From contig JASAND010007853.1 of the NCBI GenBank assembly GCA_030248195.1, positions 27,718 through 91,717 of the forward strand: 64,000 nucleotides of DNA, written 5' to 3'. The translations under genes were made by a program, and so were the position numbers. The notes below the pieces were generated by a model that saw nothing but the letters and a program-made list of their open reading frames with translations, did no database searches and had not been told where the DNA came from. Positions 13,071 to 24,171 of this stretch are shown piece after piece. This DNA is from Trissonchulus latispiculum. Lineage: Eukaryota > Nematoda > Enoplea > Enoplida > Ironidae. How positions within the stretch are numbered: position 1 is the stretch's first letter; every line of letters begins with the position of its first letter.

Positions 13071-13084
13071 TTGACCCCCTACCC

Positions 13085-13500
13085 GATTTACCCTTCAAAC
13101 GGTAAAGTGGAGCCAGTCCAGCAAAATGGGTGGGTCGGACGGCAAAACGGACTCCGGGGATGAGCTGGGCGCACCAGAAAACCTCTATGGACAAAGTTTT
13201 GAGAGGCCATGCACAGTCCTATATGGTGTTCTTGTAAGTCGGTACCGACTTGACCCTCCCGACAGCAAAGTGGAACCAGCCCAGCAAAATGGGTGGGTCG
13301 GACGGCAAAACGGACACCGGAAATGAGCTGGGCGCACCAGAAAACCCCTATGGACAATGTTTTGAGAGGTCAGGTAGAGCCTACTATGGACCTCCAGGAA
13401 GCGGTTTCCGACTTGACCCTCCCGACAGCAAAGTGGAACCAGCCCAGCAATATGGGTGGGTCCGACGGCAAAACTGCTTACGGGAATCAATTCGCCGTGC
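13085..13500. repeat. Tandem array, 163-bp unit, about 2.5 copies
   Basis: The word AAAGTGGA recurs at 13104, 13267 and 13430, exactly 163 bp apart. Each is followed by AATGGGTGGGTCGGACGGC or a close variant. Long ORFs across the array in several frames follow from a stop-poor unit and are not taken as genes. Confidence 0.8.
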
Positions 13501-15582
13501 CAGAAAACCTTTGTATGAAAGAATTGAGCTTTCTAAGTTGAATACAGCGAGAAATTTCGATTTTTCATTTTTCGAATTTTCACCATTTTTGACCGGCCAC
13601 TGTGGTCGCATGGGAAGTGATAGAGAAACGAGAGTTAGCTATTTAGTTAGTTCAATATATGTAGTTTCTGAATATAAAAAGAAATCGGCTCCAGCTCTTA
13701 ACGTTCGAGCTGCGCAGCGACCACAAAAATGGTCACTTTTCGCTCTGAGCCGACTTTGCGGCGCCGCTGCGGCGCTGTGGCGCACCTGCGGCGCAAAAAA
13801 AGTAGCGATTCTTAAATGGTGCATGGGGTACTACCAGACCCTATACCCCTTTAGGTCCGGCCTCCGCTGCAGATTACGTGAAAGAGGCGGAAAGTCAGGA
13901 CAATACGACCATTAAATAGGAGAAACCGGAAAAAAAAACATCGCCGCCATAACCGGTCCGGGGTGCAACTTTTTAACGGAAAGTGATACGGGGCTGAAAC
14001 TTCGCACACATACTAAACTCGATGTGCTCTACCATTTGCGCATGAAATCTATGCAGGATCTGCGCAGGATTTTGCGCAGCCTCTGCGCAGCTTATTTTAC
14101 GGTGTCTCCAGGGACTTTTGACACATATTATAGGGGTCGCTGCCGCGACCCCTATGACACCACCTATAAATGCAAATTTGAAGTATGTATGAGAGCTGAC
14201 AACATGAAAAGCCAAATCAACGGGACACTTGTGAGCCTCCAAATGAAAGGTATAAAAACTAAGGAGAAAAATCGAGTAACTGGCTAAAGGATGTAATATG
14301 TCACCAATAAAGTGAGAATCAATCAAGAAACAACCAAACAGTTTCATTTTCAAACCAGAAAGCTCAATTTTTTCTCAAAAAGTGGATTAATTAAAGCGGC
14401 AATTTTGCCATGAAAACTACTGTAAACTTTAAAAAATTTGTATTTGTAGACTTTTTGAAAGGACATCTAGATAAATGTTACGCGAAGCAACTGGTTATGC
14501 TCGTAAGAAATGCAGTACAGGATCAATTGTTATCCGAACTGTGATTCTAAGGGCAACCATTTCAATTCAAATTTGAAATCCACTGAATTAATAAACAAAC
14601 ATTTTTCTATTTAATTTTGCTGCACCTATCTGTTTTAGTATCAGTTGAAATTTCCCAAAATTGTTCAACTTTTTAGGAAAAGCAAGAGAATCCGATTTTG
14701 CTGAAAATATGCACAGAGGTTTTTTGAGCCCTGTTGTGGTCTCAGCAAACGAACACCTGTTTTTCGGCTCAACTATTCATTAGCACTTTATTGTAGGCTA
14801 AATTGCAAGCTGGCCAAAGAATCAAAGAAAACCTAGACCGAAACACTGTCTTTAGATTACTTTTCAGCGAACTCTGAAAATATACAACTTTTCATGAAAA
14901 TCGTAAAAAAACTTTGGTTGGCTCCCCTTAAATTGCAGTTTTACCCATGTGGCTAACCCCGTTAAAGCTTAAACTATAAAACTTTGCTGCAGATTGGTCA
15001 ATAATTCGTTGAAATGGATCCATGCTAAATTTCAGCAAAATCGGTTAGAAAATGCAAGTTACACAGGGATTCGCCCGGATCACCCGAGTACAGGATGACG
15101 CTAGATTGAAGGTGTAATAAATGTCTGTTAATGAAATGAAATTAGTAAATATCTTCTTTTGCTGTTTTATTTTATTTAAAATTTTCCAAACGTAAAGAAG
15201 TTTTTTTTTAAAATCTCAAATGGTGAAAAGTTGGCCATTACGTAAGCAAAAATTATATTATTATTTTAACTCTTTTCACATACACATGCAGAGAGTTAAC
15301 TTTAACTCTACCAGTTTTAACTCTTTTAACTCTTTTCGCGAATGCAGAGAGTTAATTTTAACTCTACCAGTTTTAACTCTTTTAACTCTTTTCGCGAATG
15401 CACAGAGTTAATTTTAACTCTGCCAGTTTTAACTCTTTTAACTCTTTGATTTTTAACCCTGCAGAGTTAAAAGAGTTAAAAACGGATAGAGTTAAATTTA
15501 AACCTGCACATTCATGAAAAGGGTTAAAAGTTAATTTTAACTCTACTCTACTCTACTCTACCCATTCGCGAAAAGGCCCTAG

Positions 15583-17095
15583 GCTAATAATTAGTAACTT
15601 AGTTTAGTGTGATATTAGTTTTAACCGTCCTATTGTAAGGGGACGTATAAAGAGTAACAAAGCACGAGCATATAGGGTAACACACAGCATATAGAGAGAT
15701 CGAGTTAGAAAGAGTTAGTAGAGTGAACGGGTGTAAAAGGCGTTAGGAGTATCGACCTTGTCCCAATAACTTAACCAAAGTTTGTAATATTATTCCAAAT
15801 CGGAATAATATTAATAATAACCTAGGAAGGGAAAGTATCTGGCAACTCTGGTACAGTAATCGTGTACGGTATCTAATTACATTGTAACCTACTCGTTAGT
15901 ATTGTAGTAATTGTTAATTTGAACGCACAGAATTGTACGAATCGTAATTCTAGTATTTTCATTAAATTATCAGTGTGTTAGTTACCGAGTCTTATTACAA
16001 GCAACAAAGGCGCGTTCGCCTTCAACTACGGTGCGTTTACCGTACAAGCTTAGTGCAAGCAAACACAGGCGAGTTAGCCTTCACACACGGTGCGTTTACC
16101 GTGCACTACTAGCCACAAGAAAGAACCGAAGATCCAGTGAGGAAGAACTCAACCAAATCCAGTGCTCATCAAGAAAGCAAGTGCTGACCCCGCTTGCTGT
16201 TCATTTGGAAATCATCATCAAGGAAGCAAGTGCTGACCCCTCTTGCTGTCCGATTGGAAATCAACTCAGGAGCCTCAAACGAACTCACCGACAAAGATCC
16301 CTAATAAGGTTGGCCGCAGAGAATCTCTGATTTTGGAACACCACCTTTCAGAGATCTGGTGCTTAAGTCTGTTTCATTGCGAACAGACGTGCTGACCTTC
16401 CGTGTAAAGAAGAGGTGTTTAGAGTGTTTAAAGTTTGGAACAGATCAGAGTTTTGATCTTGCTCACTTCATTACATATTACAGTCCTGTAATTTTGCACA
16501 TTGTGTTGAAAGACCGTAGAGAAACTGCATGTGTGAAGAAAACAAAATGCTATGTTTCAAATTGATTTAGGGTCACGTGATCCATGTGCTAAAATGTCAT
16601 TGGACAAGCCGTCAAATATTTGATGGTTTTTGCGCACTGACCAAACCAATTTGATAGTTTGACAGCAATTTGATGGCAAATTTGACGGAATTTGATGAAA
16701 TTTGATGCCCGTTCAAACCACCAAATTTGGTCAAATTGCCAGTTTGGTCAAATTTGATCAAATTTATTTGACGAAAATTTGATCGTGTGAACCGGCCTTT
16801 ACGGCTTTGAAAGTGGTTTTTTTTCTCTGTATTCAGCATGATTTTTTCGAATTTTGTGTTAACTCGATTTTTCGAACGGCCCATAGGAAAAATTTTTCTA
16901 TACTATTTTTTGATTATCTAGGCAATGGTACTTAGCAAGTTTATGTTTTTTTTCGAATTTCGATCTGGTTCGATTTTATAGATGGTCAAAAATGGGAAAA
17001 ATACCGTTTTTGGACACCTGCAAGCTGAAAAATTTCTTTCTAAGTCCGAAAATTTGAAAATAGTCTAAAAACGGGCAAAAACGGGCGTTTTTCGG
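15583..17095. other. Noncoding stretch with small tandem words
   Basis: GGTGCGTTTACCGT recurs about 60 bp apart near 16030 and 16090, and GCAAGTGCTGACCCC recurs near 16180 and 16225. At 16610-16800 the sequence is a run of TTTGATnnAAATTTG-like words. No gene is supported. Confidence 0.45.
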
Positions 17096-17099
17096 CCTC

Positions 17100-18300
17100 G
17101 GGGTGGTACCCATATACAGTAAATCGGGGTCGCTGAACACGATAAGCATATCGCCGAAGCCGACGGATGTGACCCTCGGTCTGCATGGCGCCCGTGGTTC
17201 CTCGCCCAGGGTCAAAGTTGGGAAAAGTGCCTAAAAACGGCTATTTTTGGTCTTTTGGTGGTGCCTATATATAGTAAATCGGAGTCGCTGAACACGATGA
17301 GCATATCGCCGAAACCGACGGATGTGACCCTCATGCTGCATGGCGCCCGTGGTTCCTCGCCCAGGGTCAAAGTTGGGAAAAGTCCCCAAAAACAACTATT
17401 TTCGGCGTTTTGGTTGGGGCTGGGGGCATATATAGTAAATCGACTATGCTCGTTTCAATGGGCGTATTGTCGAAACCGACGGAAGTGACCACTGGTCACG
17501 ACGGTCTAGGTGGCCTATTGACCACTGGTCAAACCCCCTAAAACAGCGTTTTTCGACGTTTTGGTTGGAGGCATATATAGTAAATCGACTATGCTCGTTT
17601 CAATGGGTGTATTGTCGAAACCGACGGAAGTGACCACTGGTCACTACGGTCTAGGTGGCCTATTGACCACTGGTAAAACCCCCTAAAACAGCGATTTTCG
17701 GCGTTTTGGTTGGACGCACATATAGTAAATCGACTATGCTCGTTTCAATGGGCATATTGTCGAAACCGACGGAAGTGACCACTGGTCACTATGGTCTAGG
17801 TGGCCTATTCACCACTGGTCAAACCCCCTAAAACAGCCTTTTTCGGCGTTTTGGTTGGAGGCATATATAGTAAATCGACTATGCTCGTTTCAATGGGCAT
17901 ATTATCGAAACCGACGGAAGTGACCACTGGTCACTACGGTCTAGGTAGCCTATTGACCACTGGTCAAACCCCCTAAAACATCGTTTTTCGGCGTTTTGGT
18001 TGGAGGCATATATAGTAAATCGACTATGCTCGTTTCAATGGGCATATTTTCGGAACCGACGGAAGTGACCACTGGTCTAGGTGGCCTATTGACCACTGGT
18101 CAAACCCCCTAAAACATCGTTTTTCGGCGTTTTGGTTGGAGGCATATATAGTAAATCGACTATGCTCGTTTCAATGGGCATATTTTCGGAACCGACGGAA
18201 GTGACCACTGGTCTAGGTGGCCTATTGACCACTGGTCAAACCCCCTAAAACATCGTTTTTCGGCGTTTTGGTTGGGGGCATATATAGATCGACTATGCTC
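17100..18300. repeat. Satellite array, 145-bp unit
   Basis: CGACTATGCTCGTTTCAATG starts at 17441, 17586, 17731, 17876, 18021, 18157 and 18290. The periods are 145, 145, 145, 145, 136 and 133 bp. The last two units are shorter through loss of part of the CACTGGTCAC region. Two more diverged units lie at about 17100-17400. Each unit carries CATATATAGTAAATC. There is no ORF. Confidence 0.92.
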
Positions 18301-18326
18301 GTTTCAATGGGCGAATTTTCGAAACC

Positions 18327-19016
18327 GAAAAAAGTTAATATGAGCCATTATGGCCAACATTTAAACATGCTGAGGACAAGATTTAAAATGTTTAATATGA
18401 GCCAACATCTAAATAAGTAGAGGACAAGATGTAAACGTCTAACATGAGCCGCTACGTTTCTCTTGGGCTCATATTGACGCAAATAAAATGGCTAATATAT
18501 TTTTATATATATACAAAGGCTTTCTTCAGATAGTCAAAAGGCATATGCAAGGATGGTATGGCTGGATGAAATCTCACTAGGTAAGTATATATCGTCTGTG
18601 AGAGTTCTAATTTTTATTGCCTTATTCTGGTTTATATTGGTTGCTTTTGTTAATAATTTATATACAGGTATATACATACGTATAGTGAGATCTAGAAGCA
18701 ACGTCGAAAAACAAACAAATGTTTTGAAGCGAAGTTGAAAAATCAGGCAATTCTGATTTTTGCTTAAAATGTATGCGCCAGTATTAATATTCAGTCTTTT
18801 CTGGCTAGGTTTAACAATGTCTGTTTAGAGGACACGTACCACAGGCGTAACCAAAGTGAGCGTCAATATGAGCCCAAGAGAAACGTATCGGCTCATGTTA
18901 GACGTTTACATCTATCTTGTCCTCTACTTATTTAGATGTTGGCTCATATTAAACATTTTAAATCTTGTCCTCAGCACGTTTAAATGTTAGCCATAATAGC
19001 TCATATTAACTTTTTC
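18327..19016. mobile_element. MITE with about 155-bp terminal inverted repeats
   Basis: The left arm from GAAAAAAGTTAATATGAGCC to about 18480 is mirrored by about 18861-19016, which ends GCTCATATTAACTTTTTC. Shared blocks include CTTGGGCTCATATTGACGC and its complement. The interior (18481-18860) is noncoding. It directly abuts the satellite array. Confidence 0.85.
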
Positions 19017-19130
19017 ATGCGACTGCAAGGAGCATTTTTTCCTACTTGTCATAATATAAAGGACATGTGGGCCGAGGGACGTTTTGGATTTGGGTAAGGG
19101 GCTCTAACTGTTCCAAAAAATCCGCATGAT

Positions 19131-19486
19131 GTGCAGAGACACAAATGTTTGCAACTTGGCATTGAGATTTCTCGAAACCAGAAAAGTTCTAGCCCAAACC
19201 AAGAAAATGCCCCTAGGCCAAAATGCGAATTTTATTCTTTTTTGGCCTTTGGTTAAAATCGTTTTTCAACCAAATCTCTAGCTCGAAGCAATCAACTCCA
19301 ACTAATTATTAAACAAATAAAAAATCTCGCCCCAGAATTCCTTCCCCCAGACATTTTTCCAGGAAAAAGCCAGTAGCATTATTATGGCAGTAATTTTGAA
19401 TAAACTGAATTCATTGAACATGGCCACCTTTAAATAAGGAGAGAGATTCGTAGATAGGTGTTTTCTAGGAGTTTATGTATCCCGTA
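19131..19486. repeat. Left direct repeat bracketing the Penelope-like element (A then B)
   Basis: 19131-19434 (block A) reads almost identically to 23602-23900, apart from a small deletion in the latter. 19436-19486 (block B) matches 23551-23601. The order is A-B on this side and B-A on the other, so B is inner and A is outer. Block A belongs to the repeat family also seen at 54904-55914 and 62515-63290. Confidence 0.85.
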
Positions 19487-19844
19487 TTTATGTCATTTAT
19501 GTCATGTATGGACGCTTCAGGCAAGTCTTAACGTTTATGTATTAAACTGTATATTAAGTCAATGGTACTAAATACGGTTATGTGCTACAGACACATTCAT
19601 ACGAGTTAGGTGCATTCACTCGCTGACCACTCTGCCAGACTGATACTAGTATTCGGCGGGCGTCGTCAGTGGCGTACCGACATACTAGTTGCAGCTTTAG
19701 GTTTTTTGAGCCCCCGGAGTAAAAAGGCATTGAAAATCGTTTCTGCCCTGTGGTCCCATACACACGTGTTGTTTAGTGTATGCATGCAAGTAAAAACAAA
19801 AAAAACAAAAAACAAAAACATTTCCCATTATTTCATTAATATAA

Positions 19845-20075
19845 TTATATCTATGGCCTGTGGCCAGTAACTTCATCGAGTGCCAGGCGGCACATAATTA
19901 TATCGGTGGCAAAAAGCCAGATTGCATAGAGGTTTTGATAGTCAGTACTTATATCGGTGGCGTGAAGCCAGTAATTGCATCTATGGCCATATGGCCATTA
20001 ATTATATCTAAGGCCTGTGGCCAGTAATTACATCGAGTGCCATGCGGTACCTAATTGCATCAGTGGTGTGAGCTT
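19845..20075. repeat. Short tandem repeats at the 3' end of the Penelope-like element
   Basis: Variants of ATCTATGGCCTGTGGCCAGT, alternating with ATCGAGTGCCA and TATCGGTGGC blocks, recur about five times just beyond the RT stop. They lie in what would be the element's 3' untranslated region. Confidence 0.7.
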
Positions 20076-21521
20076 TATTCTACCTGGGTTTTTTGGAAAG
20101 TAATAGATGAATGTCGTTGTATCAAATTTTGTGCAAATCCAACTTTTTTGTATTAATGTCCTTTTTAATACTGTTTTGAACAGTTTGTGTGAATATCCTC
20201 TTTCTAATAAGCTTGTTTTTAATGATATTAGTTGTTCATAAAAATACTGTTTGCACGAACATATGATAGCTATTCTGCATATTTGGTTATCTATCATATT
20301 ATTGAAAACTGATTTCGAAATATTTGTAGTTGGATCAGGGAACCGGATTATGCGAAAGTTAAAATCGTCACGTCTATCATACACCTTGGTGTGGAACAAA
20401 TTATGGTTTATGCAAATATCTAAGTCTAGTACATTTGCTCTATCACTTTGTTCGTTTACTTTATTTAGCACTAATTCAGCGGGATAAATGTATTTATAGT
20501 TTAATTCAAGAACATTTTGATCATCTGCCGTGGTTATATCGTCTATGTATCTGAATGTAATCTCTAAATATTCATTTATTGCTAAGTTGTTTTCATTTGT
20601 AACGAATTTGTATTCAAAATGGTGTAATGTTATATTGGCTAAGGTTGGTGCTGCATTTGTTCCCATAGGTATTCCTATTTGTTGTTTAAATATGAGATCT
20701 CCGAGCATGAAGTCTGTGTTATCTATTAAATACCTGCACATATCTATCACTTCCTGTGGGTTTATAGTAGTGAATTTAGGTTCTCCGTTACCCCAGTATA
20801 TTTTATCATTTCTTGTATGCAGTTTGGAATGTAAGGTGTCCTTTACTAGCTCAGAAACTGCTGTGTTTATTGTCCTGTGTTCTACATTAGTGTATAGTGT
20901 GGTGAAGTCAAAAGTATTTATTGTTTTTGCTGCTTTCTTTTTGTTTAAGTGTGTTAAGGTATCAAGGATAGGTTTGTTATTGTTGATTATCCAGAAAGGG
21001 TTACATTTATATTTAGTTTTATATATTTCGCAGAGTTTTTGTCTTTTGGCTAATACTATCTTGAGTATTTTGTCCAGTATTTTTGATAGGTACATTGTGG
21101 GTGCATATTTACTAGCTATTATTGTTCTGAATTTTATAGGCTTTTTGTGAAACTTAGGTATTATGTACATGAAAGGTAACTCTTGGTACTGACCTGTGTG
21201 ATTAAGTTTTTTGTTATACGCTATCATATTGGACATTAATTCTTGCTTTGTTTTGTTGTTTTCCACTATGTATGTATTGTTGTTGTTTGTATTATCAACT
21301 ATTCCTACTTCTTTTAGCATAGAACATACATAAAATTGTTTGCAAATGATGGAAAAGTTTTGAGGTGCCTTATCAGTTAAAGTGAATACAAAATGTTTAC
21401 CTAATTGATTTATTTTATGTTTGAGTTCGTCTACGTTGAAGTTTGATTGAGAATTTGGTATATGAATGGTAGGAACTCTTTTCTTAATAGTTTCACTTAC
21501 GTAGATTGCCCAGTCTCTCAA
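20028..21521 (-). pseudogene. Penelope-like reverse transcriptase
   Basis: About 497 residues are open. Visible RT blocks are YIIPKFHKKP, the motif A block FDFTTLYTNV, the motif B block IGIPMGTNAAPTLANI and the catalytic motif C block FRYIDDI. Later come LDLDICI and an IIRFPDPTTN region. These are the hallmarks of the Penelope RT group, which is related to telomerase. The upstream coding sequence continues in another frame around 21550, so the apparent start at 21521 (a TTG codon) is the edge of a frameshift and not a real initiation site. It would copy element RNA after cleavage by the linked GIY-YIG nuclease. Confidence 0.85.
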
Positions 21522-21866
21522 TTTGTCTATGTCCCATTTGTATTTTTATGTAGTTTAGTTATATATTTAATTAGACCAGTATCAATGTTTCTTAGAGTAT
21601 CCTGTGGTCGAATTTGGCTGTTGATCCTGTATTTTGGGCCATAATTTAGTAGTTGCCTAATTTGATGGTCTTCCACTACATCGAAATTTGAAGTAATTAC
21701 ATGATTATGTATAGGGTCCTTGTAGGGAGAGTTTAAGCAGTTACATGTAAATCCATTTTGATGAAAATTTTCCAGGAAGTCGTTGCATTTTAAGTTTGCT
21801 ACCGTTGCGCGATAATTTAATATGAAGCTAGCAATTGGCTTGTCATATGAAAAGAAGATGCGTGGA

Positions 21867-22925
21867 CTATGTCCTGGTATCAGGATAGGGCCATAAGTGT
21901 TTGCATGTTTCGAAAACTTTTTTAAATTTTATACCATCTATTTGTTTGTTAAATTCTATAACCATATTTTCTTTATTTTTATTTTTATTACATTTGTTTA
22001 TTGTCATTATTTCTGTTCTGAATTCTGTAATGTCCTTAATGAATTCATACAGTACATGACTTTTGAATTGTTCGTTGTGTATAGCTATTCTTTTGACACT
22101 GTTCCATGATGTTGAGGTGATTATCTTGTAAATTTCCTTTCTTGACCTAGTGTGTAAAGACAAGAGTTCATTTTGAGAAATAATTGTGATATTTTTATTA
22201 ATTCGTTTTGTGCGAATCTTTTTACCTGGAGTTTCCATGCGGATTAATAAATTGCGTAATATAGATTTTTTAGGATTTTCTCCATAAAGAAGATCATTTA
22301 AACCATGTGGATACTTGGTTTTTAACTGTTTGATCCAGTACTTTTCTCTCTCTTCTGATTTTTGTATCTAATTCTTTTGAATTTGTGCTTTCAATGATTT
22401 CGATGATTTGTACTGAAAAAGTTTTGCATATTCCCATATTAAAATGAATAGCAAGTCTTTTGCAGCTTGCTCGTAGTGTATTTTTATTAAACTATTCCTG
22501 TGCTCTGCTATTCTCTTAGATAACTGTCTTCCAGTTTCTCCCACGTATTGCATTCCACATTGATCGCAAGTAATTAGATACACTACGTTATGACTTTTAC
22601 AAGAGGCTATCAATACCATCGCGGGAGACTTAATACTATATTCATTGTCATTGTAATATCCCAGTATCATATGACCTTCTTTATAATGCATGCAACATTT
22701 ACAATTATTTCTATGGCATTTGACACCTGTTGTAATGGTCGTTATTGTCGGTGGTTGTGTGTCTAAAATGCTTTCGTCTAAAGATGTGGACCCTGAGTCG
22801 ACGGTATTGGGATCGCCGAGGTCCAAATCCGGAATCCACCAGTTGGGGCATGTATCCTCCTCCCCTGCTACGGAGCCCCCGGAGGCATTATCCATAAGAA
22901 GACTATCCATAAGAAGAAGAAACAA
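21867..22925 (-). pseudogene. GIY-YIG endonuclease and linker of Penelope-like element
   Basis: An acidic leader is followed by a cysteine cluster (CHRNNCKCC). Then comes the nuclease core with VVYLITC, CGMQYVGETG and SKRIAEHRNSL, the last carrying the conserved arginine and EH. An in-frame TAG at 22368-22370 interrupts it. Beyond that, the same frame continues with a block ending in YPHGLND, a segment usual after GIY-YIG in these elements, down to about 21870. There the frame is lost by a shift. I checked the interrupting codon because this clade is known to use selenocysteine UGA: it is TAG, so this is a nonsense mutation and not a recoded site. Confidence 0.82.
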
Positions 22926-22949
22926 CCGCAGGATCAGTGGCCAAAATCC

Positions 22950-23184
22950 AATCCATAGTCCTTAATCGGGTTTGTGTCGACTCAGGGCCAATAGCATATT
23001 TACCATCGCGGTGTTGTGAAATAGTCCAAGTGATAGCTTTGTTAGTAGTGCAAGGGTGAATATAATGTACACCTAGTCTCCCTGAATACGAAGTCAGATT
23101 AATAATTAATAACTAAAAGTAAAATTGTTATCCAACATTAACAATATTTTACTACAATAAACAATAGATATTAGCGTGAACCAC
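22950..23184. other. 5' end region of the Penelope-like element
   Basis: A-rich noncoding sequence between the presumed start of the PLE protein and a G-run element. No feature is recognised. Confidence 0.35.
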
Positions 23185-23361
23185 TAGCGTAGATAGGGGG
23201 GGGGGGCGGGGGGGGGGCCGCCCCCCCCCTAAATTTTTTCAAAAAAGCGTCCGCGCCCCGCCCGCCCGCCAAAAATGCAATAAAAAATTTTCAGAGGGGG
23301 TAGGTACCCCCTCGAAAAAGTCGACCGCCCCCCCCCCGAAATTTTTTCGTACCTACGCTAC
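23185..23361. repeat. Small G-run element with AGCGTAG inverted ends
   Basis: It begins AGCGTAGATAGGGGGG and ends CCCCGAAATTTTTTCGTACC then TACGCT. That gives inverted ends about 12-18 bp long around G/C homopolymers. It is probably a short non-autonomous transposon. Homopolymer lengths may be unreliable. Confidence 0.6.
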
Positions 23362-23550
23362 TGGGTGAACCATCCATACATATTTTGCAAGTGAAAATTT
23401 GTAAGACTGATACGAGTGCACTTATATTAAAAATTGTAAACACCAATTAAAAAATATAGTTTAGTAAGATATGCGTGTAGGACACGCGAAGCCCAACCTC
23501 CAAAGGAAGGAAATCCAAGGGCCGTAAGGAGGCTAGGGCTAAGCACAAAG

Positions 23551-23900
23551 AAGGAGAGAGATTCGTAGATAGGTGTTTTCTAGGAGTTTATGTATCCCGT
23601 AGTGCAGAGACACAAATGTTTGGCATTGAGATTTCTCGAAACCAGAAAAGTTCTAGCCCAAACCAAGAAAATGCCCCTAGGCCAAAATGCGAATTTTATT
23701 CTTTTTTGGCCTTTGGTTAAAATCGTTTTTCAACCAAATCTCTAGCTCGAAGCAATCAACTCCAACTAATTATTAAACAAATAAAAAATCTCGCCCCAGA
23801 ATTCCTTCCCCCAGACATTTTTCCAGGAAAAAGCCAGTAGCATTATTATGGCAGTAATTTTGAATACACTGAATTCATTGAACATGGCCACCTTTAAAAC
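23551..23900. repeat. Right direct repeat bracketing the Penelope-like element (B then A)
   Basis: Block B (23551-23601) ends CCCGTA and passes straight into block A (23602-23900). The latter duplicates 19131-19434 with only a few differences and one roughly 8-bp deletion. Confidence 0.85.
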
Positions 23901-23990
23901 CCGACAATCGTTTCTGACCTGTTAGTACATATGTAATTTCGTAAACGAATAAGAGTCTCATACTCCAACATAAAATAATATAAAACTTAC

Positions 23991-24089
23991 AATGACTCTT
24001 CGTTTTGGCCGAAGCGTTACTTTGATGCCATCAACTGAAATGGTTATAATGACTGGTTGCTTTTTGATGCCCCGGGCCTTGCATTCGTA
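23991..24089 (-). CDS. NOS1AP-like: NOS1AP/CAPON-like PTB protein, exon 3
   Basis: This 99-nt exon lies between an acceptor TTTTGTTTTAG and a donor GTAAGTTTTA. It encodes 33 residues including YECKARGIKK and SVDGIKVTLR. In vertebrate NOS1AP the matching stretch follows AAMRRIR and reads YEFKAKNIKKKK then VSVDGVKVIL. All three exons end in phase 0 and are collinear with the PTB domain. The exon sits 7.98 kb from exon 2, in an intron filled with MITEs. The rest of the PTB domain and the C-terminal tail were not found in 1-23990, so they may lie outside the window or in small exons I missed. Confidence 0.8.
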
Positions 24090-24171
24090 CTAAAACAAAA
24101 TATATTATATACTTCAAATAGCACCAAGAGTAGGCTACGTAACGATAAGAGTACGTATAACAGCAAGAGTA

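Larger units (their letters stand above)
11641..15579. mobile_element. Noncoding DNA transposon with long TIRs, 3-bp TSD TAG
   Basis: The left end GGGCCTTTTCGCGAATGGGT is mirrored by the right end ACCCATTCGCGAAAAGGCCC, and both are flanked by TAG (11638-11640 and 15580-15582). Each inner side carries about 300 bp of degenerate GAGTTAAA/TTTAACTC words (11660-11960 and 15270-15560). The 3-bp duplication and GGGCC ends fit PIF/Harbinger-type elements, but that class call is inference. The interior holds two tandem arrays and no transposase. It is therefore non-autonomous and was presumably mobilised in trans. Confidence 0.75.
19487..23550 (-). mobile_element. Penelope-like element, permuted GIY-YIG before RT, degraded
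   Basis: On the - strand a GIY-YIG endonuclease (from 22925) precedes a Penelope-type reverse transcriptase (to 20028). Classical Penelope elements have the nuclease after the RT. The N-terminal arrangement matches the Chlamys/Naiad clade described for protists, algae and invertebrates. The copy carries one in-frame TAG (22368-22370) and at least two frameshifts (near 21885 and 21550), so it cannot be translated as one protein. A 51-bp direct repeat marks both edges. It lies about 390 bp from an exon of the NOS1AP-like gene. Confidence 0.82.

Noticed and set aside
13088..13915. Several long overlapping ORFs on both strands
   Set aside because: They arise from a 163-bp tandem unit without stops. 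The peptides repeat with the array and no domain is present.
20028..22925. Possible selenocysteine (UGA) recoding in the Penelope-like protein, known for this clade
   Set aside because: The in-frame stop between nuclease and linker is TAG, and the other breaks are frameshifts, so decay explains them.
22690..22965. ORF on the + strand opposite the GIY-YIG gene
   Set aside because: It is a shadow of the - strand coding sequence.
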